Assembly: GCA_944321955.1 (NCBI GenBank)
Contig: CALUNG010000005.1
Coordinates: 62,001-126,000 of the forward strand
Reading direction: 5' to 3'
Length of the DNA: 64,000 nucleotides
Source of the DNA: an uncultured Alistipes sp.
GTDB lineage: Bacteria; Bacteroidota; Bacteroidia; Bacteroidales; Rikenellaceae
Below the pieces are notes generated by a model. It did no database searches, was not told the DNA's origin, and saw only the letters and a list, made by a program, of their open reading frames with translations. Below, piece after piece: positions 26,054 to 34,432 of the stretch. The position numbers and the translations under genes were made by a program. Position 1 is the stretch's first letter. Each line of letters starts with the position of its first letter.

Positions 26054-26995
26054 TTACTGGTTGTTGTTTCGGAGTTTTCCGGAGAGCTGTGCGAAGATCG
26101 TCTCGAGCGAGTGGTGTTCGAGCGAGATCTCCTTGAGTCTCCAGCCCTTTTCGATGCTGAGGGCGATGATCCGTTCGGTTATGGTGTCGTCGCCCTCGAA
26201 GCGTATCTTGAACAGGCCGTCGCAGATATGCTCGACGTTCAGCACGCCGGGTATGGCCTTGAGCTCCTCGACGGCGGGCGGCAGTGCGAATACGACCTTG
26301 AGGCTGTTGGGCACGGCGTAGTTGTTGAACTCCTGCATCGAGCCCGAGAAGACCATACGGCCGTGTTCGATCATGCGTATGTTGTTGCAGGTGGCCTGCA
26401 CTTCGGCCAGGTTGTGGGTCGACAGGAGCACCGAGTGGTCGGCGGCGATCTCCTTGATGAGGCCGCGTATTTCGAGTACCTGATTGGGGTCGAGGCCGTT
26501 CGTGGGTTCGTCCAGCACGACGAACGGCGGGTTGTGGACGATGGCCTGCGCTATGCCGACGCGCTGCTGGTAACCGCCCGAGAGGTTTTTGATGAGTCGG
26601 CGGCTGAAGTGGTCGATGCTGCACTTCTGCTTGACGGCATCGACGGCGGCGCGCACCTTGCGGGCCTCTACGCGGCGCAGCACGGCGCAGTGCACCAGAT
26701 ACTCGTCGACCGTAAGGTCGGGATAGAGGGGCGGTTTCTGTGGCAGGAAGCCGATGTTCTTTTTGGCCTCGACGGGATTTTCGCGGAGGTTTATGCCGTT
26801 GATGAATACGTCGCCTTCGGTCTGGTTCAGCACACCGCAGATGATGTTCATGGTGGTCGATTTGCCGGCGCCGTTCGAGCCGAGCAGACCCATTATTCCG
26901 GTGCTGTCGATCGAGAGGTTGATGTCGCGGATTGCCCAGTCTACGCTGTAACGGTGTGACAGGTGCCTGACTTCTACGATTGGCCTGTTTTCCAT
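26054..26995 (-). CDS. GldA-like ABC transporter ATP-binding protein, 313 aa
   Basis: A cytoplasmic ABC ATPase. Walker A is GSNGAGKST (~38-46), the signature is LSGGYQQRVG (~139-148), Walker B is VVLDEPTNGLDP (~162-173), and the H-loop is LLSTHNLAEV. The C-terminal ~85 residues form the accessory domain seen in GldA and NatA-type ATPases. It starts MENRPIVEVRHLSHRYSVDW. It precedes two GldF-GldG fusions by 13 bases and so almost certainly powers them. The export substrate is not identifiable from sequence. Confidence 0.9.
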   Translation of the reverse strand: MENRPIVEVRHLSHRYSVDWAIRDINLSIDSTGIMGLLGSNGAGKSTTMNIICGVLNQTEGDVFINGINLRENPVEAKKNIGFLPQKPPLYPDLTVDEYLVHCAVLRRVEARKVRAAVDAVKQKCSIDHFSRRLIKNLSGGYQQRVGIAQAIVHNPPFVVLDEPTNGLDPNQVLEIRGLIKEIAADHSVLLSTHNLAEVQATCNNIRMIEHGRMVFSGSMQEFNNYAVPNSLKVVFALPPAVEELKAIPGVLNVEHICDGLFKIRFEGDDTITERIIALSIEKGWRLKEISLEHHSLETIFAQLSGKLRNNNQ

Positions 26996-27086
26996 TTTAT
27001 ATAAATATATGTATATGAAAAGAGTTTGGGATGTCGTTTCGTTGTTTTTCGAGCCGGAATATCCCGTTTACAAACGTGAGTTCCGA

Positions 27087-27118
27087 CAAAAGTAATCGAA
27101 TTATGCGACAAAAACAAT
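27087..27118 (-). promoter_or_regulatory. Candidate promoter for the GldA/GldFG run
   Basis: On the minus strand ATTG (27115-27118), 20 bases, then TACTTTTG (27087-27094), a perfect TAnnTTTG. The 5' leader to the ATG at 26995 would be about 85 bases. Confidence 0.45.
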
Positions 27119-27328
27119 AATTGCCACGCCAAAACTCGGACGCCACAAAGAGCGTGATATTTTTTTGAAAAAAATATGAAAAAAATTACATTATACAATG
27201 TACGAAATCGGGGGCTGGCGATTCGTTTGTTTAAGCATTGTGACACGAATTGTGACGGATTGTAATATTTGTCTTTTTGAGGTTTTTTTGCATTCGGTTT
27301 AGGACGTGTCATGTTGCTGAATTTTTCA

Positions 27329-27336
27329 TATCTTTG
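27329..27336 (+). promoter_or_regulatory. -7 box of the SusC-SusD-BACON operon
   Basis: TATCTTTG is a perfect TAnnTTTG only three bases before the ATG at 27340. A transcript from it would start at about 27342, which argues for translation from a downstream codon such as the GTG at 27385. No convincing TTTG lies at the -33 distance. Confidence 0.5.
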
Positions 27337-27339
27337 CGA

Positions 27340-30300
27340 ATGGATAGGGTTAATGAAGAAACCGTTAAACTTTTAGTGTGCTTAGTGAATAAAATTCTAC
27401 TACTCAGATTCTATTTCACCTCGCCTTTTTTCAGGAAGATCATATCGGTTTTCGTGATCATGCTGTTTGCATTGGGCAACGCATACGGTCAGAGCGTGAA
27501 GATAACGGGTACGGTTACCGACGGTTCGGGCAATCCGATGGTCGGCGTGACGGTTGTACCCGAGGACAAGGGGAAGGATCTCTCCGCGGCCGGTACCACC
27601 ACAGATCTCGACGGTAAATATTCGGTGACGGTGTCCCGCACCCCGACTCTTTCGCTGAACTTTTCATTCCTGGGAATGAAGGATAAGAGCGTCGAGGTGG
27701 GTAACCGTACGGTCATCGACGTGACGCTCGAGGAGGATGCCATCGGAGTCGAGAGCGTCGTGGTCACGGGTATCTACACCCGCAAGGCCGAGAGCTTTAC
27801 GGGAGCCGTGAATACCATCTCGGCTTCGGCGCTGCAGGCCGTGAGCAATCAGAACGCCTTCGAGGCTCTGAAGAACATCGACCCGTCGCTGATGATACTC
27901 GACAATCTCGAAGCGGGTAGCGACCCCAACGCCATGGCGTCGATGCGCCTGCGCGGTACGTCGTCGTTCCCTGCTGACGGTACCGCCCTCAAGAGCAACT
28001 TCATCGATGACCCGAACATGCCGCTGTTCATACTCGACGGTTTCGAGACCAGGGCCGAAACCATCATGGACATGGACATGAACCGTATCCAGAGCATCAC
28101 CATTCTGAAGGACGCCTCGGCAAAGGCCATCTACGGATCGAAGGCCGGCAACGGTGTGATCGTCATCGAGACCAAGTCGCTCAATTCGGGTCAGACGCTC
28201 GTATCGTACAACGGTACGGTTTCGCTGGAGGTTCCCGACCTGTCGAGCTACAACCTCTGCAACTCTCTTGAGAAACTCGAGATCGAGCGCCGCGAGGGAT
28301 TCTATTCGGACAGAACCTATACCGATGATGTCGTTGAGGGTATGACCATTTACTACCGCCGTCTGAAGAGGGCCCTCGAAGGCGAGGATACCTACTGGCT
28401 TGCCAAGCCGTTGCGTCTGAGCGTCAGCCACAAGCACTCGCTGAGCATCGAGCTCGGTTCGAAGGACCTGCGCTCGATCACCACCTTCGGCTACAGCGAC
28501 ACTCAGGGTGCGATGAAGGGTTCGGACCGCCAGACGGTGCAGGGCAGCATGAACCTGTCGTATCGCCGCGGCAAGTGGGTGTTCCGCAACATCATGAGCG
28601 TTGCCTACATGGACAGCAACGACTCTCCGTACGGAACGTTCGATACCTATACGACACTCAACCCGTATGAGTCGCCATATACCGATGAGGGTCAGTTGCG
28701 CCAGTATCTCAACAGTTCCTATGACGAGACGGATAAGATAGGCAACCCTCTTTACGATGCACAGCTCAACACGAAACTTACCGACAGCTATATCAACGTC
28801 ATCAACAACTTCTACGCCGAGTTTCAGGCTTGGGACTTTCTCAAGCTGGTTGCCCGTGTGGGAGTGGACACCAAGCGCACCGAAGCCGAGGAGTTCTATC
28901 CGGCGCAGCACTCGAAGTTCGTCGACCTGATGACCAGCGATTCGGATGACAACCGCCTGCGTGCCGGATCGTACGACGCCACCAACGGTAAGTCGACGAC
29001 CTTTTCGGGCGACATCTCGGCGCAGTTGAACAAGTCGTTCGACGGCGGCCACGACCTCTTCGCCACGTTGCAGTACTCGCTCTCGCAGCAGAAGTACAGT
29101 GAGGTTACGCACTATGCCGAGGGTTTCCCCAACAGCTCGATGGACGACATCACGTTTGCCCGCCAGTACGCTTCGGAGAAGACCCCGACGGGATATACCG
29201 GTCTGAACCGTGAGATCGGTGCCCTGGCCACGGCCGGATACAGTTATCAGGACCGTTACATGGTAGATGCTACGCTGCGTGCCAACGGATCGTCGGCGTT
29301 CGGTACCAACAAGCGATGGGCTCTGTTCTGGAGTGCCGGTGTGGCGTGGAACCTCCACAAGGAGCGTTTCCTCTCGTCTGCCAAGTGGCTGCAGCAGCTG
29401 AAACTTCGTTTCTCGGCCGGATCGTCGGGTAACCAGAACTTTTCGTCGGTAAATTCGCTGGCCGTCTACAAATACTACAACGACCGCTTCTACAACGGCT
29501 TTACGGGTGTTACGCTGAACAATCTCGAGAACCCAAATATCGGCTGGGAGCAGAAGATGGACTACAACCTGGGTCTCGATTTCCGCACGAAGGACATCAC
29601 CCTTACGGTCGATGCCTATATCTCCGATACGGAGAACATGATATTCTCGCGTGCACTGATACCGTCGGTGGGCTTCACGACCTTCAGCGACAATATGGGC
29701 AAGGTTCGTAACAAAGGTATCGAGACATCTCTGTCGTACCGTGTCCTGAGCGGACGCAACGGCTTCCTGATACTTACGGGCAAGATCGCCGTGAACGACA
29801 ACCGCATACTTCGCATCTCCGACGCCCTGCGCGAGTACAACCGCCTGCAGCAGGAGCAGGCTGCCGAGTCGGGCAGCACGGCTCCGGTCATACAGTACCG
29901 CGACGGTCTTCCGGTCAACTCGATATGGGCGGTACCGTCGCTGGGTATCGATCCCGTTACCGGATATGAGATATTCATCAATTCGGCAGGAAATCTGGTA
30001 AACGAGTGGAGTGCCTCGAACCTGGCATACTGCGGTTCGTCGGACAACCTCTACAACGGCAACTTCAGCATATCCGGAGAATGGAAAGGATTAGGAATAA
30101 ACGCCGTATGTACATATTACGGGGGGGGGGTACAAATATAACACCACTCTCGTAAACAAGGTAGAAAACGTCTATATAGGCGACAATGTCGACCGCCGCA
30201 TCTACTCTTCGCGCTGGTACTACAAGGGTCAGGTTGCGCAGTATCGCAACGGATACTATGACCCGACACAAGCCACTTCCCGATTCGTACAGCGCGACAA

Positions 30301-30493
30301 CGTACTGAACATCTCGTCGGTATCCATCTATTATGAATTCCCGCAGAAGCTCATTTCCAAGGCGAAACTGAGCCGTCTGCGTCTGACGTTGCTTGCCAAC
30401 GACCTCTATACTTTTTCATCAATCGAAATCGAACGCGGAACATCGTATCCCTATGCGCGAACCTTCTCGTTCTCGGTTTCGGCAACATTCTGA
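27340..30493 (+). CDS. SusC-like TonB-dependent receptor, frame broken at a G10 tract
   Basis: An outer-membrane importer of the SusC/RagA family. It has a signal peptide (VFVIMLFALGNAYGQ), a carboxypeptidase-D-like N-terminal domain (VKITGTVTDGSGNPMVGVTV), a TonB-box region (ESVVVTGIYTRKAESFTGA), a plug and a long beta-barrel. There is no STN domain, so FecR-type control is not expected. At 30121 ten G shift the frame and translation ends at 30141 (933 residues). With nine G the frame reads YGGGYKYNTTLVNKVENV and on to FSVSATF at 30493, about 1,050 residues with the C-terminal Phe expected for barrel assembly. The start could be ATG 27340 or GTG 27385 (NKILLLRFYF); the latter fits the promoter better. 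Confidence 0.88.
30121..30130 (+). repeat. G10 homopolymer in the susC-like coding region
   Basis: Ten consecutive G begin exactly at a codon boundary (927 codons after 27340). The count of ten puts the downstream 360 bases out of frame; nine keeps it open. This is the classic layout of a slipped-strand contingency tract, though an assembly error is possible. Confidence 0.9.
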
Positions 30494-30499
30494 TGCGCA

Positions 30500-31999
30500 A
30501 TGAAAGGAATATTATATAAAATATTGTTCGTATTGCCGCTTTCGGCACTTGTTTTCAGTTCGTGCGAGAATTGGCTCGAGGCGTCGTCGAGCTCCAACGT
30601 AGAGGCCGACAAGCTCTTCCAGACGCGCGAAGGCTTCCATGACGCGCTGACCGGAATCTACATGAACATGGGTGAGAGCGATGCCTATGGCGGTTACATG
30701 ACATGGTACTGCAACGACTGCATTGCATATCCGTTGGGAACGACTTCCAGCATTACCAATTATTTTCAGCGCCATGAATACGGCAACAACACGACCAGGC
30801 CGATGGTCGAGGCCATCTGGTCGCGCTGTTACAATATCGTGGCCAACATCAACATGATTCTGCGCGAGCTTGAGGCGCGCCGCAACGTCATAGCGAACCA
30901 GGACGAATACAACATCATCAAGGGGGAGCTGCTGGGCCTGCGTGCGTATATCCACTTCGACCTGTTGCGCCTGTACGGCGTAGCCGTATGGAATGCCGAC
31001 AATCAGGGGAAACTGACGGTTCCCTACTGCCGCGAATATTCGGCGAATGTTACGCCGCAGCGTTCGTATGCCGATACCGAGGCTCTTCTGATGGAAGATC
31101 TCAACGGGGCGATCGAGGCGCTTGGCGAGAGTGATCCTTTGGTTATGGATGCGTCGCGCAAGGCCGAGTTCGAGTCCAACTACAATCTCGACGGTTACTG
31201 GTCGAAACGACAGAAACACTTCAATTACTATACGGCTCTGGGACTGATGGCCCGCGTTTACCAGTGGAAGGACGACAAGGCGAAGGCGGCCGAGTATGCG
31301 CAGCAGGTTATCGACGGGGCCGAGGGCTCTTTCGTGACGTGGGCGAATCCCGATGCGATCCTCACGGCGACAAATGACGACAACCGCGACTGGACCTTCT
31401 CGACGGAGCATATCTTCTCGCTGGAGGTTACCAACCTGTCGACGAATACCTCCGGACTGCTGTTCGACGTTGCCGGTTCACAGAACGGCATATGCCTGCC
31501 TTCCAATACGGTCGACAACCTGCTCTTCGTACGTTACGATGAGGCGACTGGTTCGCAGGCCGGAGTCGAGGACCTTCGCGGACCGGCCATGCGCCTGCGT
31601 GTGGGAGCCTACGGCTATTATGACTACAAACTCTACTATTCGACAAATTATGCATCGGCCTACAGAAATCTGATGCCGATGATGAAGTTGTCCGAAATGT
31701 ACTACATCGTTGCCGAAAACTACGTTGCTCTCGGTCGGAACGGTGATGCGCTGGCCGCGTTGGACAAGGTGCGCGTTGCACGCGGTGTCTCCGATGCCTA
31801 TGAGTCGACTGCGGATGCCGCAACCGAACTGATGAAGGAGTACTACCGCGAGTTCATCAGCGAAGGGCAACTGGTATACTACCTGAAACATTGCCGCGTA
31901 TCGTCGTCGATCGAACCGTCGTTCGACGTGACGTACGAGGATCTTGTCTACCCGTATCCCGTCGACGAGGTCAACTACGGGCGCGTGCAGGAGTTGTAA
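30500..31999 (+). CDS. SusD/RagB-like surface lipoprotein, 499 aa
   Basis: The lid and ligand-binding partner of SusC-type channels, anchored outside the cell. The lipobox is FSSC with Cys22, followed by ENWLEASSSSNVEADKLFQT, the usual SusD opening. TPR-like helices follow (GELLGLRAYIHFDLLRLYG; YYTALGLMARVYQWKDDKAKAAEYAQQVID), with the C-terminal SusD signature MPMMKLSEMYYIVAENYVALG and LDKVRVARG, and EYYREFISEGQLVYYLKH near the end. It starts six bases after the reconstructed stop of the SusC gene, so the pair is one operon. The ligand is unknown; no glycoside hydrolase lies nearby. Confidence 0.93.
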   Translation: MKGILYKILFVLPLSALVFSSCENWLEASSSSNVEADKLFQTREGFHDALTGIYMNMGESDAYGGYMTWYCNDCIAYPLGTTSSITNYFQRHEYGNNTTRPMVEAIWSRCYNIVANINMILRELEARRNVIANQDEYNIIKGELLGLRAYIHFDLLRLYGVAVWNADNQGKLTVPYCREYSANVTPQRSYADTEALLMEDLNGAIEALGESDPLVMDASRKAEFESNYNLDGYWSKRQKHFNYYTALGLMARVYQWKDDKAKAAEYAQQVIDGAEGSFVTWANPDAILTATNDDNRDWTFSTEHIFSLEVTNLSTNTSGLLFDVAGSQNGICLPSNTVDNLLFVRYDEATGSQAGVEDLRGPAMRLRVGAYGYYDYKLYYSTNYASAYRNLMPMMKLSEMYYIVAENYVALGRNGDALAALDKVRVARGVSDAYESTADAATELMKEYYREFISEGQLVYYLKHCRVSSSIEPSFDVTYEDLVYPYPVDEVNYGRVQEL

Positions 32000-32024
32000 A
32001 CATTGAAAAGAGGAGGAACGAACC

Positions 32025-32843
32025 ATGAACAGATTCATACATGCGATTTTCATATTGACGGTTGTTACCGTCGTGGCGGCGACATTCGGTTCATGCAGGA
32101 AATCGGAGATCCCGGTTTTCGACATTTCCGATTCGGCCGTGCATTTCACTTCGAAGTCGAATGCATTCTCGATGCGCGGCATGACCGAGGAGACGGCCGA
32201 TCTGTCGATCGAGTTGGAATATATAGGTCCTGTGACCGACTATGACCGCGAGGTGGCACTGAAGGTCACCGGCGAGGGTGAAGATGCCGCCGTCGAGGGC
32301 GTAGACTTTACAATCAAGAGTTCGATGGTGCCGGCCGGGTCGCTTGAGGGCCGGGTTGTCCTGGAAGCAAGGAAGCTCGACGACTCGACGCCCCGCAAGA
32401 GCGTCGTGCTGGAGATCGTGCCCAACGGGAACTTCGTTGTCGGATTCAAAGCCTATGCCAGTACGACGGTTACGTGGTCGGAGGAGTATGTGCGTCCTTC
32501 GGGTTATGTGTGGACGGACTGGTACAACTATTTCAGCCCCTATTACAGCAGGGCCATTCACGAACTCTATATCGAGACATTCGGTGAGGATATAGAGCGC
32601 TATGTCTTAAGTCCTTCACTGCCTAACGAGGAGAACGGCTACATATACAAGTCTTACACGTGGTGGATGTCGGCGTCGCGGACGCTTCGCGAGAAGGTTC
32701 AGCAGCACGACCGCGAGAATCCCGATTCACCGCTGATGCACAGCGACGACTGCATGTATTACAAGTCGTATGAAGTTGCAGCCGGAGCCGGCGAGGTGCC
32801 GTCGCGCATACCGACCATACTCGAAACGCTTGAAGTTCTGTAA
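32025..32843 (+). CDS. DUF4843-type lipoprotein, 272 aa
   Basis: A lipoprotein with Cys24 (FGSC) and residues RKSEIPVF following. The N-terminal half has the DUF4843 pattern: AVHFTSKSNAFSM, ELEYIGPVTDYDREVALKV, VEGVDFTIKSSMVPAGS and RKSVVLEIVPNGNF, a Calx-beta-like fold. The C-terminal part (WYNYFSPYYSRAIHELY) holds the conserved aromatic segment. This family is regularly encoded just after SusC-SusD pairs and before PKD-like lipoproteins. Its last base overlaps the ATG of the next gene. Function beyond surface ligand handling is unknown. Confidence 0.85.
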   Translation: MNRFIHAIFILTVVTVVAATFGSCRKSEIPVFDISDSAVHFTSKSNAFSMRGMTEETADLSIELEYIGPVTDYDREVALKVTGEGEDAAVEGVDFTIKSSMVPAGSLEGRVVLEARKLDDSTPRKSVVLEIVPNGNFVVGFKAYASTTVTWSEEYVRPSGYVWTDWYNYFSPYYSRAIHELYIETFGEDIERYVLSPSLPNEENGYIYKSYTWWMSASRTLREKVQQHDRENPDSPLMHSDDCMYYKSYEVAAGAGEVPSRIPTILETLEVL

Positions 32844-34390
32844 TGCTTATGAAAGTAAAAACCATATCCATAATATCGGCAATTGCCGCATGCGTGATGT
32901 TCGTGTCGTGCTACAAGGACCAGAGTACGGAGGCGACCGTCACGTTCCCCGACATCGTCATCGAGAATTCGGGCGAACCCATCAATATCGGCTATGGACA
33001 GACTCTCGAGATGGAGCCCAAGGTCCGTCAGGAGGGTTACGGTACGAGCGAACTGACATACCACTGGGAGATGGACCTGCGTCCGAATAATACGAACAAC
33101 CGTCTGGATCTGGGAACGGAACGGCATCTGTCGTTCGTTGTATCCAATTCGCCGTCGAACTCGCCGTATAATCTTACCCTGACGGTCACCAATCCCAAGC
33201 TCGGTATCTCGGCTATCTCCAACTGGGAGGTTTACGTCTCCAACTCCATGGGAGAGGGCCTTCTGGTTGCATATACGCGTGACGATGGCGTTACGAGCGA
33301 CCTGGACCTCGTACGTGCGGCCAATATCACGTACGATGCCCCGAGTTCGCCGCAATATGTCCGCAACCTCTATTCGCTCTCCAACGACGGAGCCACCATC
33401 GACGGCGAGGTGCGTGCCATGATTTCGCGCATGGCTTCGAACGGAGCCTCCTACAATGAGGGCTATGTCATTGTGGGAACCGACAAGGAGGTTCTTGGTC
33501 TTGATGCCCTCGATTACACGATCGACAGAAAGAATGCCGACCTGTTCAACAACTATTCGCCGGAGACGTACCGTGTCGATGCGCTGTTCAACTATGCCGG
33601 TTACATAAGCGGAATAGTTGTCAACAATGAGGCGTATGCCGTAACTTGTATGAATGACAACTATTATCTTGTACTCAACTATCCGACAGTTACGCGTAAT
33701 ATCTTCACGGCCGACAATGTCTCCAGCGGGGCTCTCGATGGCGGATTTATCGCGGTATTCGACGAGACCGAATGCAAGTTCGCCTCGATGGTGGGGTGGC
33801 AGGCATCGACCGCGTCGTTCACCTTCTGCAATTTCGACGATGCGTTCAGCCTTGCAGGCGCGAAGTCGTTGGGCGCAGGCTGCCTTAACAATCAGCGCAA
33901 TGCCTTTGTGATACGCGATGCCGAGGGCAAGGACCATCTCTGTATCAGCGATAAAGAATTCCCGTCCAACGTCACATCGTACGCCTTGACGCTGCCCGAG
34001 GTCGACGATGCCGTTTCGTTTGCCTTCTGCGACAATTCGGACATCTTCTACTACGCTACGCCCTCCAAGATATATGCTACGGTACTCTCTGGAAGCGTAA
34101 CCGTAACGCAGGCTTTGACATGGACCCCCGATTCGGCCGACGAGCGTATTACAAAGATACAGCACTACCGCCAGGCCTGGTATGGGTCCCAGAGGCTCGA
34201 TCTCAGTTACGCATTCGCGATACCGACCAACCGTACGCAGGTGGTTATCGTGACGCACAACGACAAGACGGGCGAAGGAAAGATCTACCTGCGCGGATTT
34301 AACGTGAGCACGGGCAAGTTTACCATGACTTCCAACGGCACGTTCGACGGTTTCGGCCGTATTACCGCTGTGGCCCCGACGATGAGATAA
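32843..34390 (+). CDS. PKD-like family lipoprotein, 515 aa
   Basis: Two starts are possible: ATG 32843, overlapping the previous stop, or ATG 32849 (MKVKTISII). From the second, the lipid cysteine is Cys21 (FVSC). A PKD-like domain is visible at ~45-135 (YGTSELTYHWEMDLRP, SPYNLTLTVTNPKLGISAISNWEVYV). The remaining ~370 residues resemble beta-propeller strands (GLLVAYTRDDG; DNYYLVLNYP; GGFIAVFDETECKF). The family accompanies SusCD-DUF4843 operons in Bacteroidota and is assumed to bind ligand at the cell surface; no enzyme motif was recognised. Confidence 0.83.
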   Translation: MLMKVKTISIISAIAACVMFVSCYKDQSTEATVTFPDIVIENSGEPINIGYGQTLEMEPKVRQEGYGTSELTYHWEMDLRPNNTNNRLDLGTERHLSFVVSNSPSNSPYNLTLTVTNPKLGISAISNWEVYVSNSMGEGLLVAYTRDDGVTSDLDLVRAANITYDAPSSPQYVRNLYSLSNDGATIDGEVRAMISRMASNGASYNEGYVIVGTDKEVLGLDALDYTIDRKNADLFNNYSPETYRVDALFNYAGYISGIVVNNEAYAVTCMNDNYYLVLNYPTVTRNIFTADNVSSGALDGGFIAVFDETECKFASMVGWQASTASFTFCNFDDAFSLAGAKSLGAGCLNNQRNAFVIRDAEGKDHLCISDKEFPSNVTSYALTLPEVDDAVSFAFCDNSDIFYYATPSKIYATVLSGSVTVTQALTWTPDSADERITKIQHYRQAWYGSQRLDLSYAFAIPTNRTQVVIVTHNDKTGEGKIYLRGFNVSTGKFTMTSNGTFDGFGRITAVAPTMR

Positions 34391-34432
34391 TTATGTAGAC
34401 ACACATTCATAACCCATTAAAAATATACGCTT

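Larger units (their letters stand above)
26996..27339. other. Divergent promoter region
   Basis: A 344-base AT-rich gap between the divergent GldA-like and SusC-like genes. It holds a minus-strand promoter (27087-27118) and a plus-strand -7 box (27329-27336). No gene seen. Confidence 0.6.
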
